The notes under the pieces: model-generated
What the model was told of the DNA's origin: nothing
Database searches by the model: none
Seen by the model: only the letters and a program-made list of their open reading frames with translations
Assembly (NCBI GenBank): GCA_965277435.1
Contig: OZ255821.1
Span: 4,960,001 to 5,024,000 of the forward strand
Reading direction: 5' to 3'
DNA length: 64,000 nt
DNA from: Bog-105 sp965277435
GTDB lineage: Bacteria; Acidobacteriota; Terriglobia; Bryobacterales; Bryobacteraceae
Shown: positions 34,460-43,093 of the stretch, one piece after another
Numbering within the stretch: position 1 is the first letter of the stretch
How the letters are laid out: every line of letters starts with the position of its first letter
Program-made: the position numbers and the translations under genes

Positions 34460-35200
34460 CTAGCTTTTCTTGCGGCGTCGGGCGACCACTCCGGCTCCTA
34501 GCAGGCCCAGGCCAATCATTCCTTCCAAGCCCGGTTCAGGCGTCACCGTCGCCGCCGGATCACCAAAGAAGGCGAAGTGCGAAACCGTGTCCTGCGTGCC
34601 CAACCAGCTTTGCGAATAGAAGTTGTAGGTGTCTTGATTAAAGTAGGGAACCAGGTTTTCGCTCACCAGTCCGAACGCGCCGTTTGGATTAAAGCTATAG
34701 GTGCCGGTCGATGCGCCGCTGCTCAACCAATTCACCACACTCGGGCTTGACAGTGAATACCAGCCCAACTGATTTTTGCCGGCTGTCACTTCGAGCGCGG
34801 CTGATAGTGTCACGCTGCCGGTCGCCGAGAACGTCACGTCATTTGCCGAGCCGGTCTTACTCGTCGCACTCGCCGCCAGGTAACTCGCTCCAGGGTCTAG
34901 TGCCGTCCCACCATTGCAACTCCCACCGCCGTAAATGCAATAACCGGCATTGTAGTTCGAGCCGTCGAGCGAACTATTGTTCCAAAACGGCCGTCCATCG
35001 GTGCCCAGCGCCGGCTCGGCAAACCATTTTCCCGTCTGTGTTTGCAGTTTTAAGTTACTTCCACTCAGCGAAAACACGACGTCGTTATAGTCGTAGTCCA
35101 GACCCTTCCAGTCTTCCACCGCGCCAAAGTATGTTCCAGCAAAAAGCGGCGCCGAAAACAGCAACGCCGCGCTTGTCACTACAAGATTCCTTAGTTTCAT
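34460..35200 (-). CDS. DUF4114-domain PEP-CTERM protein
   Basis: A 246-residue exported protein. The signal peptide starts at Met 35200 (MKLRNLVVTSAALLFSAPLFA). A DUF4114-like segment follows (EDWKGLDYDYNDVVFSLSG), then a Ser/Gly/Asn-rich middle region with two short Cys residues. The C-terminus is a complete PEP-CTERM sorting tag: TPEPGLEGM, a hydrophobic helix, then ARRRKKS. An exosortase would cut it and pass it to the cell surface; none is visible in the window. The ORF opens earlier (35257), but that would spoil the signal peptide. Confidence 0.88.
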   Translation of the reverse strand: MKLRNLVVTSAALLFSAPLFAGTYFGAVEDWKGLDYDYNDVVFSLSGSNLKLQTQTGKWFAEPALGTDGRPFWNNSSLDGSNYNAGYCIYGGGSCNGGTALDPGASYLAASATSKTGSANDVTFSATGSVTLSAALEVTAGKNQLGWYSLSSPSVVNWLSSGASTGTYSFNPNGAFGLVSENLVPYFNQDTYNFYSQSWLGTQDTVSHFAFFGDPAATVTPEPGLEGMIGLGLLGAGVVARRRKKS

Positions 35201-35409
35201 ATAGCCTCCGAAGCAAGACAGTTTGTCCTGCGCTCCGACCCGCAGAATCTCTGTCATCGATTGCAGAATACGGTCGAATGGCTATTGAAGGAAAGCTCCA
35301 GGCGTCTTGGTACGCCTGATGCAGAAAGGCGGTATAAGGGCTTGTTTCAGGCTCAATTCTGATATCGCCCCGTACTGACTTGCGGGATAGACAGCCAGTA
35401 GCGTTCTGA

Positions 35410-35937
35410 TTAAGTTGCCAGATACTTCTCCCGCAGAATCGCGTAGTGATGCAGCTCATGTCCCGCGGTGGTGAACACAATGCCACGTACGGATAACCGC
35501 CACTGGCTCACCGTTCCGCGCCGCAGCCACGCTTCCGGTGAAAAGCTCTCGTACAGCAGGAGCGTCGCCGCCCGTATGGCCCGCCATTCCGCCAGCAAAT
35601 CAGCCAGGGTCCGCGTATTGGCGTGACCGGCCGCCACGTAGTCCGCCTGTTCGAAGCCGGGCAGTGGCGTCTCGTCCCCGCGCGCTAGACGCAGTGCCCG
35701 ATAGCAGAAGATACGTTCGGTATCCGCCAGATGTCCCAACATCTCTTTGGCGGTCCACTTGCCCGGTTCATAGCGGAACTCGCCCGTGCGCGCTTCCCCG
35801 ATCTCCTCGAACAAGGCGGCGGTTCGTTTCCCTTGTTGCTCTAGTACTCGCATCACGTCGCCCTCCGGCACCAGCGCCACATACGCTTGCGCGATCGGCG
35901 ATACTTCTTCAGCTTCCGGTCTGCTCCAGTCCTTCAT
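35410..35937 (-). CDS. DinB-family protein (DinB_2 type)
   Basis: A 175-residue four-helix-bundle protein from Met 35937 (MKDWSRPEAEEVSP). Probable metal-ligand positions are His in MLGHLADTERIF and the His pair in TTAGHELHHYAILREKYL at the C-terminus. GKWTAKEMLGHLADTERIF is a strong match to the DinB_2 pattern. It may be a thiol-dependent transferase; the substrate is unknown. The frame is open upstream to 36096, but those residues are low-complexity. The TIM-barrel gene diverges from it about 250 bases away. Confidence 0.85.
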   Translation of the reverse strand: MKDWSRPEAEEVSPIAQAYVALVPEGDVMRVLEQQGKRTAALFEEIGEARTGEFRYEPGKWTAKEMLGHLADTERIFCYRALRLARGDETPLPGFEQADYVAAGHANTRTLADLLAEWRAIRAATLLLYESFSPEAWLRRGTVSQWRLSVRGIVFTTAGHELHHYAILREKYLAT

Positions 35938-36193
35938 AGGCCCACGGTAGCAGCCCGGTGGCTTTGAGGAACTCGCGCGCACAACGGACTCGCGACCCGC
36001 GCCCAAGTTCGCCGAAGTTCCTCTTTCGTTTGGTGGCGCGGCGTCGCGGCCTGTGCTTGCTTCTGAGCGACACGCGCACAACGGGCACGGGATCAAGCGC
36101 CCCGCCCGAAGGACAGGCGAGTTCCTTTGTTGAGTGGCGGCGGGCAGCCTTGCCCTATGCGCTTCTATGCCTGCCTGCTAAATTTTGAGCAGG

Positions 36194-37219
36194 ATGATGA
36201 ATCGCCGAGCTTTTGTCGCTTCTTCCGCCGCCTGGTCCGTGGCCGCTGCCGCGGCCGCCGCCAAGGTCAAACTCGGTATCGATCTGTTTAGCCTGCGCGG
36301 CCAGAACTGGTCGCCCCTCCAGTACCTCGATTACTGCGCCCAGCGCCAGGTAGCCGTGGTCCATTTCTCAGAGATCCGGTTCCTGGGCAGCCTCGATCCG
36401 CAAAATTTGCGGGCAGTTCGCCAGCGCGCCGCGCAGCTCGGTCTCGCTCTCGAAATCGGCATGCGCTCCATCTGCCCGTCGTCGAAGATGTTCGAGAAAG
36501 GGCAGGGAACCGCGCCCGAACAGCTCACGCGCATGATCGACGCCGCGCACACCGTCGGTTCACCCATCTTGCGAGCCGTCCTCGGCAGTGCCGACGACCG
36601 CCATCCTGGTCCGATCGAAGCGCATATCGCCGATACCGTCCAGGTACTGCGCAGCGTGCGGTCGAAAGCGCAGGACAACCAAATCAAAATTGCCATCGAA
36701 AACCACGCCGGAGACATGCAGGCGCGCGAATTGAAGATGCTGGTGGAAGAAGCGGGCCCGGAGTTCGTTGGCGTCTGCCTCGATTCCGGCAATCCTCTCT
36801 GGACCATCGAAGACCCTCATCTCACGCTCGAGACTTTGCATCCCTACGTGCTCACCAGCCATCTGCGCGACAGCGCCGTTTGGACCACACCCGAAGGCGC
36901 CGCCGTCACCTGGGTGCAGATGGGCCGTGGCAATGTCGATATCGCCGGGTACGTAAAACGCTTTGCCGAACTTTGCCCGGGGAAGCCGCTCTCGCTCGAA
37001 TCCATCGTGTTTGGACCGCGCCGCTTGCCTTATCGCGACCCGAAATTTTGGGAAGCCTATCGCAACACGCCCGCCTGGGAATTTGAACGTTTTGCGGAAC
37101 TCGCCGCGCGCGGTAAACCCTACCCGGATGAACCCTGGCAAACGCCCAACGAAGCGCAACGCGAACGCGACGCCCTCGACGAAAGTCTCGCGTTCACGAA
37201 GAAGATTCTGGCGGGATAG
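36194..37219 (+). CDS. Sugar phosphate isomerase/epimerase-like TIM-barrel protein, exported
   Basis: A 341-residue xylose-isomerase-like TIM barrel. The N-terminus (MMNRRAFVASSAAWSVAAAAAA) is a twin-arginine-type signal, so it acts in the periplasm. Core strands show FSEIRFLG, IAIENHAGDMQ with the metal-binding Glu, GVCLDSGNPLW with Asp, TSHLRDSAVW with His, and a GRGNVDIAGYV strand. Substrates of such exported epimerase-like proteins are mostly unknown; some act on keto-sugars. Either of two adjacent ATG codons (36194, 36197) may be the start, after GAGCAGG. Confidence 0.85.
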   Translation: MMNRRAFVASSAAWSVAAAAAAAKVKLGIDLFSLRGQNWSPLQYLDYCAQRQVAVVHFSEIRFLGSLDPQNLRAVRQRAAQLGLALEIGMRSICPSSKMFEKGQGTAPEQLTRMIDAAHTVGSPILRAVLGSADDRHPGPIEAHIADTVQVLRSVRSKAQDNQIKIAIENHAGDMQARELKMLVEEAGPEFVGVCLDSGNPLWTIEDPHLTLETLHPYVLTSHLRDSAVWTTPEGAAVTWVQMGRGNVDIAGYVKRFAELCPGKPLSLESIVFGPRRLPYRDPKFWEAYRNTPAWEFERFAELAARGKPYPDEPWQTPNEAQRERDALDESLAFTKKILAG

Positions 37220-37376
37220 GCTTTCGCCCCGACATCGTTTTCGTAAGCGCGACGGCTCGTCGCTCTCGTGACCAACAGGCAAGAAGGCGGCGAAGAAGGG
37301 ATAGTTTTTACCGTCCATAAAAGGGGTAGACGGTAAGAACTGGTTGTGGTAGGAAAGGTGCTTGGGATGGCGGTCC

Positions 37377-37410
37377 TTCGAAAACGGGTATTCTTTCGAA
37401 AACGGGTATT
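37377..37410. repeat. 16-bp direct repeat
   Basis: TTCGAAAACGGGTATT occurs at 37377-37392 and again at 37395-37410, separated by CT. The second copy ends on the last base of the IS110 C-terminal fragment's stop codon region. It may mark the right end of the IS110-type element, but this cannot be proved here. Confidence 0.7.
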
Positions 37411-37729
37411 TATAAGTGCGTATGTTTGCAATCGATTCCCCTTTCGAGACACTTGCAAGGTCTGCCGCGGCGACGTTTGTGTTCGGAGGGGGCCGCTGCG
37501 CGTTCGGAAACGGGGTGGGCTGGCCGGACGACTACCTGCAATCCGAGGCGTTCCAGTCGGCGGACGAGGCGATTCTGGGTGCGCAGTGGGTGCAAGGAGT
37601 CGTAGTAATTGCCGCCCAAGTCGCGGTATACAGTGGCATCGCGGAGTAAGTGATAAGCGATGATGAGCAACTGATGAGCGGTGGCAAGAATGGCTTTCTT
37701 GATGCCGCCCTTGGCCCGCAGGTTCGTGT
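37410..37729 (-). pseudogene. C-terminal fragment of an IS110-family transposase
   Basis: The minus strand reads NLRAKGGIKKAILATAHQLL, IIAYHLLRDATVYRDLGG, NYYDSLH and RTQNRLVRRLERLGLQVVV. This is the end of IS110-type transposases (G-x-K-K-A-x-x-A-x-A-H, then Y-H-L-L, Y-x-D-L-G, and R-L-V-R-R-L-E-x-L-G). It continues into the left end of the IS256-type element at 37730. The N-terminal part of the same protein lies on the same strand at 39116-40152, on the other side of that element. The stop is TAA at 37410-37412. Confidence 0.85.
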
Positions 37730-39115
37730 AACATCGTTTCTGTAATTTGACTCCGAGGCAATTCGGGAATGTTTTGTTGTGGGCCGTAGCGAAGGCGAGC
37801 GAAGCGAGCTGAAGCGGATAGCTAGAACAAAACGAAGGGGCTCTTGTTTTGGCGGGCCAAGTTTGATTTCCTTTTAAGAACGACCAAATTCATGACAAGG
37901 AGCAAACAATGGCCCACCAGGCTGACGATAACGTAATTGAGAATGTGGTTCAACTGCTTTGTGAAAGCGGGCTTTCCCACATGGCGGATGCGATGCGGCT
38001 GATGCTGAATGAGGCGATGCGCATCGAGCGTTCCCAGGCGCTCGATGCCGGCCCGTACCAACGGACCGAGAAGCGGCGCGGGTATGCCAACGGCTTCAAG
38101 CCGAAAACTCTCAGCACACGGGTAGGCGAACTCGCTTTGCAAGTGCCCCAGGTACGAGGCGAGATCGAGTTCTATCCGTCGGCTCTGGAGCGCGGCGTGC
38201 GGAGCGAGCGGGCACTGAAGTGCGCCATTGCCGAGATGTACGTTAAAGGCGTATCGACCCGGAAGGTCACGGCGGTGATGAGCGAGTTGTGCGGGTTGGA
38301 AGTGTCCAGCACGCAGGTGAGCCGGGCCACCCGGTTGCTCGATGAGGAGCTGAACGAGTGGCGCAACCGGCCGCTCGGGGAGGTGCCGTATGTGTTCCTG
38401 GATGCGCGCTATGAAAAGGTCCGGCACGGCGGTGCGGTAGTTTCTTGCGCTGTGCTGATGGCCTTTGGGGTCGATGAAAGCGGGCGTCGCACGGTATTGG
38501 GCGTGAGCGTGTCGTTGAGCGAAGCGGAGGTGCATTGGCGCGACTTTTTCGCCAGCTTGCAGGCGCGCGGATTGTCCGGTGTGCGTTTGCTGATCAGCGA
38601 CGATCATGCCGGCCTGAAAGCGGCGCGGGAGGCCCGCTTTCCCGGCCTGCCTTGGCAACGCTGCCAGTTTCATCTCCAGCAGAATGCCGGTCACTATGTG
38701 CCTCGGCTCGAGATGCGCCGTGAAGTTGCCACCGATCTGCGGGCCATCTTCGAATCGACGGATCGGCTGGATGCGGAACGCCGTTTGCGCCAGACCGTGG
38801 ACAAGTATGCGCAGCGCGCACCGAAACTGAGTGCCTGGTTGGAGGCTAACGTGGCCGACAGCTTCACTGTGTTTACTTTTCCGCCGACGCACCGTCGGCG
38901 CTTGCGTACTTCGAACTTGATGGAGCGAGTCAGCAAAGAACTGAAGCGCCGCACACGCGTGGCCACCTTGTTTCCGAACGAAGCCTCCCTGCTTCGTCTC
39001 GTCAGCGCGGTGCTCATGGAGATTAGTGAGGAATGGGAGACCGAGAAGACTTATTTGGGAATGAATAACTTGCACCCGTCCGAACAAGATTAACCGAATT
39101 TACAGAAAGGATGTT
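37730..39115 (+). mobile_element. IS256-family insertion element, 1386 bp
   Basis: The terminal inverted repeats are visible: left AACATCGTTTCTGTAATTT (37730 on) and right (read inward on the minus strand from 39115) AACATCCTTTCTGTAAATT, 17 of 19 positions identical. They enclose one transposase gene. The length is usual for IS256. The flanking 8-9 bases (TTCGTGT left, GCTTTAT right) do not match, so no target duplication is seen. Both flanks are IS110-type transposase coding sequence in the same orientation. Confidence 0.85.
37909..39093 (+). CDS. IS256-family (mutator-type) DDE transposase
   Basis: A 394-residue transposase of full length. The catalytic triad is visible: Asp in VFLDARYEKVR (near 161), Asp in LLISDDHAGL (near 226), and Glu in NLMERVSKELKRRTRV (near 340). 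QRCQFHLQQN and LFPNEASLLRLVSAVLMEISEEW match the mutator-type C-terminus. The ATG follows AAGGAG. No frameshift or stop is present, so the element may be functional. The 5' region from 37730 to 37908 holds the left end. Confidence 0.95.
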   Translation: MAHQADDNVIENVVQLLCESGLSHMADAMRLMLNEAMRIERSQALDAGPYQRTEKRRGYANGFKPKTLSTRVGELALQVPQVRGEIEFYPSALERGVRSERALKCAIAEMYVKGVSTRKVTAVMSELCGLEVSSTQVSRATRLLDEELNEWRNRPLGEVPYVFLDARYEKVRHGGAVVSCAVLMAFGVDESGRRTVLGVSVSLSEAEVHWRDFFASLQARGLSGVRLLISDDHAGLKAAREARFPGLPWQRCQFHLQQNAGHYVPRLEMRREVATDLRAIFESTDRLDAERRLRQTVDKYAQRAPKLSAWLEANVADSFTVFTFPPTHRRRLRTSNLMERVSKELKRRTRVATLFPNEASLLRLVSAVLMEISEEWETEKTYLGMNNLHPSEQD

Positions 39116-40152
39116 GCTTTATCGGCCGCACGGCGCAGGAAATGAGCTTGCAAGTAGCAATCCTTTTTGCGGGTGACGCCCCAAGCCGACTGACATAAAG
39201 CACGCCGCAGCCAGCGGTTGCCCTTCTTGGTTCGGTTGCCTAAGCGCTTACCCGCGCTCTCACGGTTGTCGGGGCAAAGTCCCGCCCAACTCGCCGCATG
39301 CGCGGCGCTCGGGAACACGCTCATATCCGGCCCGAGCTCGGCCAGCATCGTCCAGGCCGTCAGCACATCCACGCCCGGAATGGTGCATAAGCGGGTGATC
39401 TGGTCCACGTATGGCTGCATGCGCCGGGCAATCTCCCCATCTAGGCGCACAATCTTGTCAGCAGTAAAATCCAGATCCGCCATCAGTTCGCCGAGCAGGT
39501 ATCGATGGTGCTCGCGGATACTGCCGCGCAGTGCCAGTTCCAATTCGTCACGTTTGGCGCGCAGTGAGCCTTTGGCGTAATCGGCCAGCCAACCCGGATC
39601 CGTGTGCCCGTCAATGATGCCGCGCACCATGGCCCGGCCGCTTGCGCCCAGCACATCGCTCAACACCGTGTCGAGCTTGCTGTTGGCATTCTCGAGCACC
39701 TTGTGGATGCGGTTGTGAACGCGATTGTACTCGCCCGTGAGCTTCACGCGATAACGCGTCAGCTCACGCAGATCGCGGATCTCCGGCGGCGGCACAGAAC
39801 TCGGCTTGATCAAGCCGTGTGCCAACAAGTCGGCCAGCCACTCACTATCGTTACGGTCCGTCTTGCGGCTCGGAATGTTCTTTACCTGATAGGGGTTCGC
39901 CAGCACTAGCGACAAACTCCGTTCGAGCACGTTCCACACCGGCTTCCAGTACACGCCGGTCGATTCCATAGCCACCTTCTCGACTTTCGAACTGCGCAGC
40001 CACTGCGCCAGCCGTTGCAGCTCTTTCCAGTGCGTTCCGAACTGCTGCGTTCTCGCTGCTCGTTCCGCCCCCTGGTGGAACACCAGAACCGTCGCCGTGA
40101 TGCTATCTTTGTGCACATCCAAACCACAGCAGCGGCGATACACTACTTGCAT
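39100..40152 (-). pseudogene. IS110-family transposase, N-terminal part, cut by IS256 element
   Basis: The 350-codon frame holds the N-terminal RuvC-like domain (GLDVHKDSI with the first Asp, AMESTGVYWKPVW with Glu, SRKTDRNDSEWLADLL with paired Asp) and the C-terminal Transposase_20 domain (TIPGVDVLTAWTMLAELGPD, AASWAGLCPDNRESAGKR with the conserved Ser). It ends abruptly after RRAADK; the last five residues ATSFL and the stop come from the right end of the IS256-type element. The missing C-terminal about 90 residues lie at 37410-37729. The start is ATG at 40152, after GGAGACA. Confidence 0.88.
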
Positions 40153-40440
40153 GTTGTCTCCTTCCGCCGCCAGGCGAGGGACGCGTTGACGAACTTAAGA
40201 CATTCCTTCTCGTGCTCTCCTGCCGAGCGGCGGAGGCAACACTTCGTTGTACCGATGAAAGCGTCCGGCCAGATTCACAAACGGGCTCACAGGCTCCAGA
40301 CCGACCTTCTCTCGCCAGCGGCTCCTTCCAGCCTCGCGCATACCCTCTAACCCGTTTTCATCTCTCGTTGTCGTGGCCTGCCGCTGTGAGGGAATCACAG
40401 GCGAATGATAAGAAAATTAGGCCTTTCTTTTCAGGTATTT
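40153..40440 (-). ncRNA. Candidate IS110 left end with bridge (seek) RNA
   Basis: About 290 non-coding bases precede the IS110-type transposase start. In IS110-group elements this non-coding left end encodes the structured bridge RNA that pairs with target and donor DNA. Compact hairpins are visible on the minus strand: CTCC-GCCG/CGGC-A-GGAG (40217-40235) and GGCT/AGCC with a GGAAGG loop (around 40320-40335). The left tip of the element is not defined, and no guide-core match can be tested without the other end. This is position-based inference. Confidence 0.35.
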
Positions 40441-40547
40441 AGAATTGTTTATGGGGAGGGCTGGGGATGAGGGTTCGGGTATTCTTCCGATGCCGGGAAA
40501 TGGGCGGCTGGGTGCGACAGAGACATGATTCGGGACGAGGAGAAGGG

Positions 40548-41048
40548 ATGGCGGGAGGTAATAATGGAGGTTTTTGGGTGCGACTTGGCATTGAACTACT
40601 CGATATATTCACTCTCATGAGCATGCTGCTCATGATCGGAGTCGAGCTAACCGTCTCTGTGTTTATAAACCCCGCAATCTGGAAGCGGGACGATCACGCA
40701 ATGACGACGGAACTGGCAGGGTCTATTGGGCGAGCCATGCCGTTCTGGTATGGATCGTGCCTGCTGTTACTCGCAACGGAGGCCTTTTTGCGACGGCATG
40801 AGAGTGGCGCAACCTGGCTGATGTGTGCCGCTGTCATATGGCTCTGCGCGATTATTTACACGGTGACTTTCCTGGTGCCGATCAACAATCGTCTGGCGGC
40901 AAGCGCACACACGACCCCCGGCTTCGATTGGAAACGCCTGCACAAAAAATGGGACATGTTTCATGGCTGGCGAATTGGAGTGCTTGTCGTCGCTGCTTTC
41001 GCTTTTCTGTCCGGGTTATACCAAGCCGGGTTACACCACGGTTGGTGA
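40548..41048 (+). CDS. DUF1772-like membrane protein
   Basis: A 166-residue protein with four predicted helices (about 20-42, 70-90, 97-118 and 142-158) and the VPINNR motif after the third. A K-R-L-H-K-K-W-D-M-F-H-x-W segment precedes the last helix. It is a full-length paralogue of the fragment at 1-294. The start at 40548 follows GAGGAGAAGGG; the frame is open to 40467, which lies beyond that ribosome site. The function is unknown. Its 3' end overlaps the tail of the converging frameshifted gene. Confidence 0.8.
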   Translation: MAGGNNGGFWVRLGIELLDIFTLMSMLLMIGVELTVSVFINPAIWKRDDHAMTTELAGSIGRAMPFWYGSCLLLLATEAFLRRHESGATWLMCAAVIWLCAIIYTVTFLVPINNRLAASAHTTPGFDWKRLHKKWDMFHGWRIGVLVVAAFAFLSGLYQAGLHHGW

Positions 41049-41055
41049 CGCTGCC

Positions 41056-41762
41056 CTAATTCGTCGCGGCAGAAGGAGTCTGAGTGAATGCGAAGAGTGA
41101 GGGAGACAAGTCCACCATTTCGCCTGAGGGCTGAACCAGGGTGACCAGGATGACCTTCTCCGGCACCCATTTGTTCCAAACTGCCGTTGTCTTGTTCCAC
41201 CACTGGTTGAGGCTGGAACGGAATGGTGGAGGGAGCTTCTGCCAGTTGAGCCGCGTACTCGAGAAGAGCCAGAGATGGATCTGGCTATTGCGGTCCGCTG
41301 GTCCGCTGCTGATGTTCCCCCGTCGCTGCGAAAAATCAATGCGGACTTTTCGGCAGTGGCCGTGTCGATCCACAGCATGCCCCTGTCGGCGCAATCGTGG
41401 GGCACGCATCCATTCACCATAACGAAGCGGTTCTCATTTACCAAAACACGTCCAGGGACGCCCATGAACTGTTGCGCGAGCTCGGCAACCGGCGTAAATC
41501 GTCCGTGATCGAACCAAAAGCTCTGGCGCTGGCGCAAGGAAACTTTGAGCAAGGCCGCAAATCGCGGATCCCAGTTCAGTCGGTTTTCCTGTCCTGCCTG
41601 ATCAGCTGCTTGTGTTTCGGGCGTAGCAGGAACGCCGAAATCTCGAATCCACGAAAGATCGGTAGTTGGCGTTGTCTTTTTCGTTTGAGCGGACGTCCCG
41701 ACGCAGCCGAGGAGTATCGCCACGGCGACGACGGTCGGTGCAAAGCGCGAGGTGCCATCCAT
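41056..41762 (-). pseudogene. Frameshifted exported protein of unknown function
   Basis: From Met 41762 the product has a signal peptide (hydrophobic 10-22, cleavage at SAQ) and a soluble domain with LSWIRDFGVPATPE, RFAALLKVSLRQRQSFWFDHG, and a VNGCVPHDCADRGMLWIDT segment with two Cys. After IFRSDGG the frame becomes Arg/Ser-rich noise, while the +1-shifted frame continues sensibly with QIHLWLFSS, WNKWVPEKVILVTLVQPSG to a stop at 41056. The switch lies near a run of five C (41318-41322 on the plus strand). It could be a true mutation or a sequencing error. No family is recognised. Confidence 0.65.
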
Positions 41763-41771
41763 GACTCGATC

Positions 41772-42290
41772 CTACTGGTCTTTCTTGAACCATACACCCG
41801 TCCCGGAGTCGGGGTCTCCAAGAACCCAATACAAGTCATACGGCTTCGAGTGCCCAGCGAGTTCGAGGGAAGAAGATGAAGCGGTTTGGCAACCGCCATC
41901 CGAGTGCAGCACGGTGACGAAGACATCGATCTTCTGGTGCTCGTCCGGGTCTTTCCATGTGCCTGTACCGGTCAGGAAGCAAGTCATTCCCCCAAGTTCG
42001 ACGGGAAGGTCACTGACGATTATCGTGCCGTCATTTCGCAGTTCGATCGTGGGGTTCGAGTGAGATGTCGTTTGAGTCGAGCGCCGTTCCGATTCGGTAT
42101 ACCTTCCAACAAGATCTGCTCTAGGTGGCGAGTGCCACGTTCGATTCCAAATGGCGGGTGGACCGAAGATCATTCCCGCGAGACTAGTCGCCGCAAAGAA
42201 AGGGATCAGCAGAAATGGAGCGCTGACCACCAGCAGAATGGGAAGCAGAAGCAGCCACCAATTGGAAAAGCGCTTGCCCCGTAGTTGCAC
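41772..42290 (-). CDS. Hypothetical membrane-anchored protein, 172 aa
   Basis: No recognised family. One strong N-terminal hydrophobic stretch (about 11-43, possibly two short helices) precedes a soluble beta-type domain. The motif LVGRYTESERRS followed by IELRNDGTIIVSDLP is of the kind seen in small lipocalin-like or DUF proteins where a GxY/W start and an N-D-G turn recur. Cys residues near 101 and 132 may pair. It lies 9 bases upstream of the frameshifted exported gene on the same strand and might have worked with it. Confidence 0.6.
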   Translation of the reverse strand: MQLRGKRFSNWWLLLLPILLVVSAPFLLIPFFAATSLAGMIFGPPAIWNRTWHSPPRADLVGRYTESERRSTQTTSHSNPTIELRNDGTIIVSDLPVELGGMTCFLTGTGTWKDPDEHQKIDVFVTVLHSDGGCQTASSSSLELAGHSKPYDLYWVLGDPDSGTGVWFKKDQ

Positions 42291-42316
42291 GTCCGAAGTT
42301 TATCTTGCAAGATTCA

Positions 42317-43074
42317 TCAGCGATTTACGGGTGGCCTCACAGTGATTACGGTTCCGGAGAGATGTTGGGCCGCTTCACTGCATAGAAAGGCAGTCAACAC
42401 GACGAGGTCATCCGGCTGGCCGACACGACCGCCGGGGTAATTGGAGGCAACGCGCTTTACGTGGTCTTCGCCAACGATCGCGCGCATGCCGGGCGTATCA
42501 GTCAGGCCTGGCGCAAGGGCAACGGTTCGGATGCCCTGATCGGCGAGTTCCTGGTGCACGGTATTGGCGAGAATGTTGATGGCCGCCTTCGATCCGCCGT
42601 ACGCCGCGCCTCCCGGATTAGTCTGCACGGCGGCAGCGCTTGATAGATAGATGATGCGGCCGCCCCGCCTTGTATCATCAGCGGCGCGAAGTGCTTGGTG
42701 GTCAAAAAGCTACCGATCAGGTTCGAGCGCAGCACCCGCTCAAACACAGCAAGCTCCATTTCGAGAACCGGGTGCCTGCCGGGCATCCACCCGGCGTTGT
42801 TAATCAATGCATCCACTCGCCCGTAAGTGGCGTCGACCTCGCCCGCGGCCTGAATGACTGCGGCCTCATCGCCCATATCAGCCGCCACCGCCAGGGCAGG
42901 CGGAGCGTCAGAGATTTTCCCGATTTCGTCGACTACCAGCTGCGCCTTTTCGCGCTCGCGTGCGAGAACAGCCACCCGAGCACCCTCGCTGGCCAGTCCC
43001 AGCGCCAAGGTACGCCCGATGCCTCGCGCTGCGCCGGTTATTACGACGACTTTGCCTGCAATATCTATGTTCAC
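42317..43074 (-). pseudogene. Short-chain dehydrogenase/reductase with a frameshift
   Basis: From GTG 43074 the protein shows VVITGAARGIG (NAD(P)-binding), DALINNAGWMPG and an LRSNLIGSFLTTKHF helix, all SDR landmarks. After MIQGG the frame loses sense; the +1/-2 frame continues RIIYLSSAAAVQTNPGGAAYGGSKAAIN, which has the catalytic Ser and YxxxK, down to VITVRPPVNR. The switch lies in the GC-run GGCGGGGCGGCC near 42660. As written, no single protein carries both the cofactor site and catalytic residues. It is the last gene of the minus-strand group starting with the mgtC-like gene. Confidence 0.75.
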
Positions 43075-43093
43075 TGTCTTTTGCGCAGCTGCG

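Noticed and set aside
40195..40398. 67-codon minus-strand ORF in the left end of the IS110 element
   Set aside because: The region is better explained as the non-coding left end; there is no start context or known protein.
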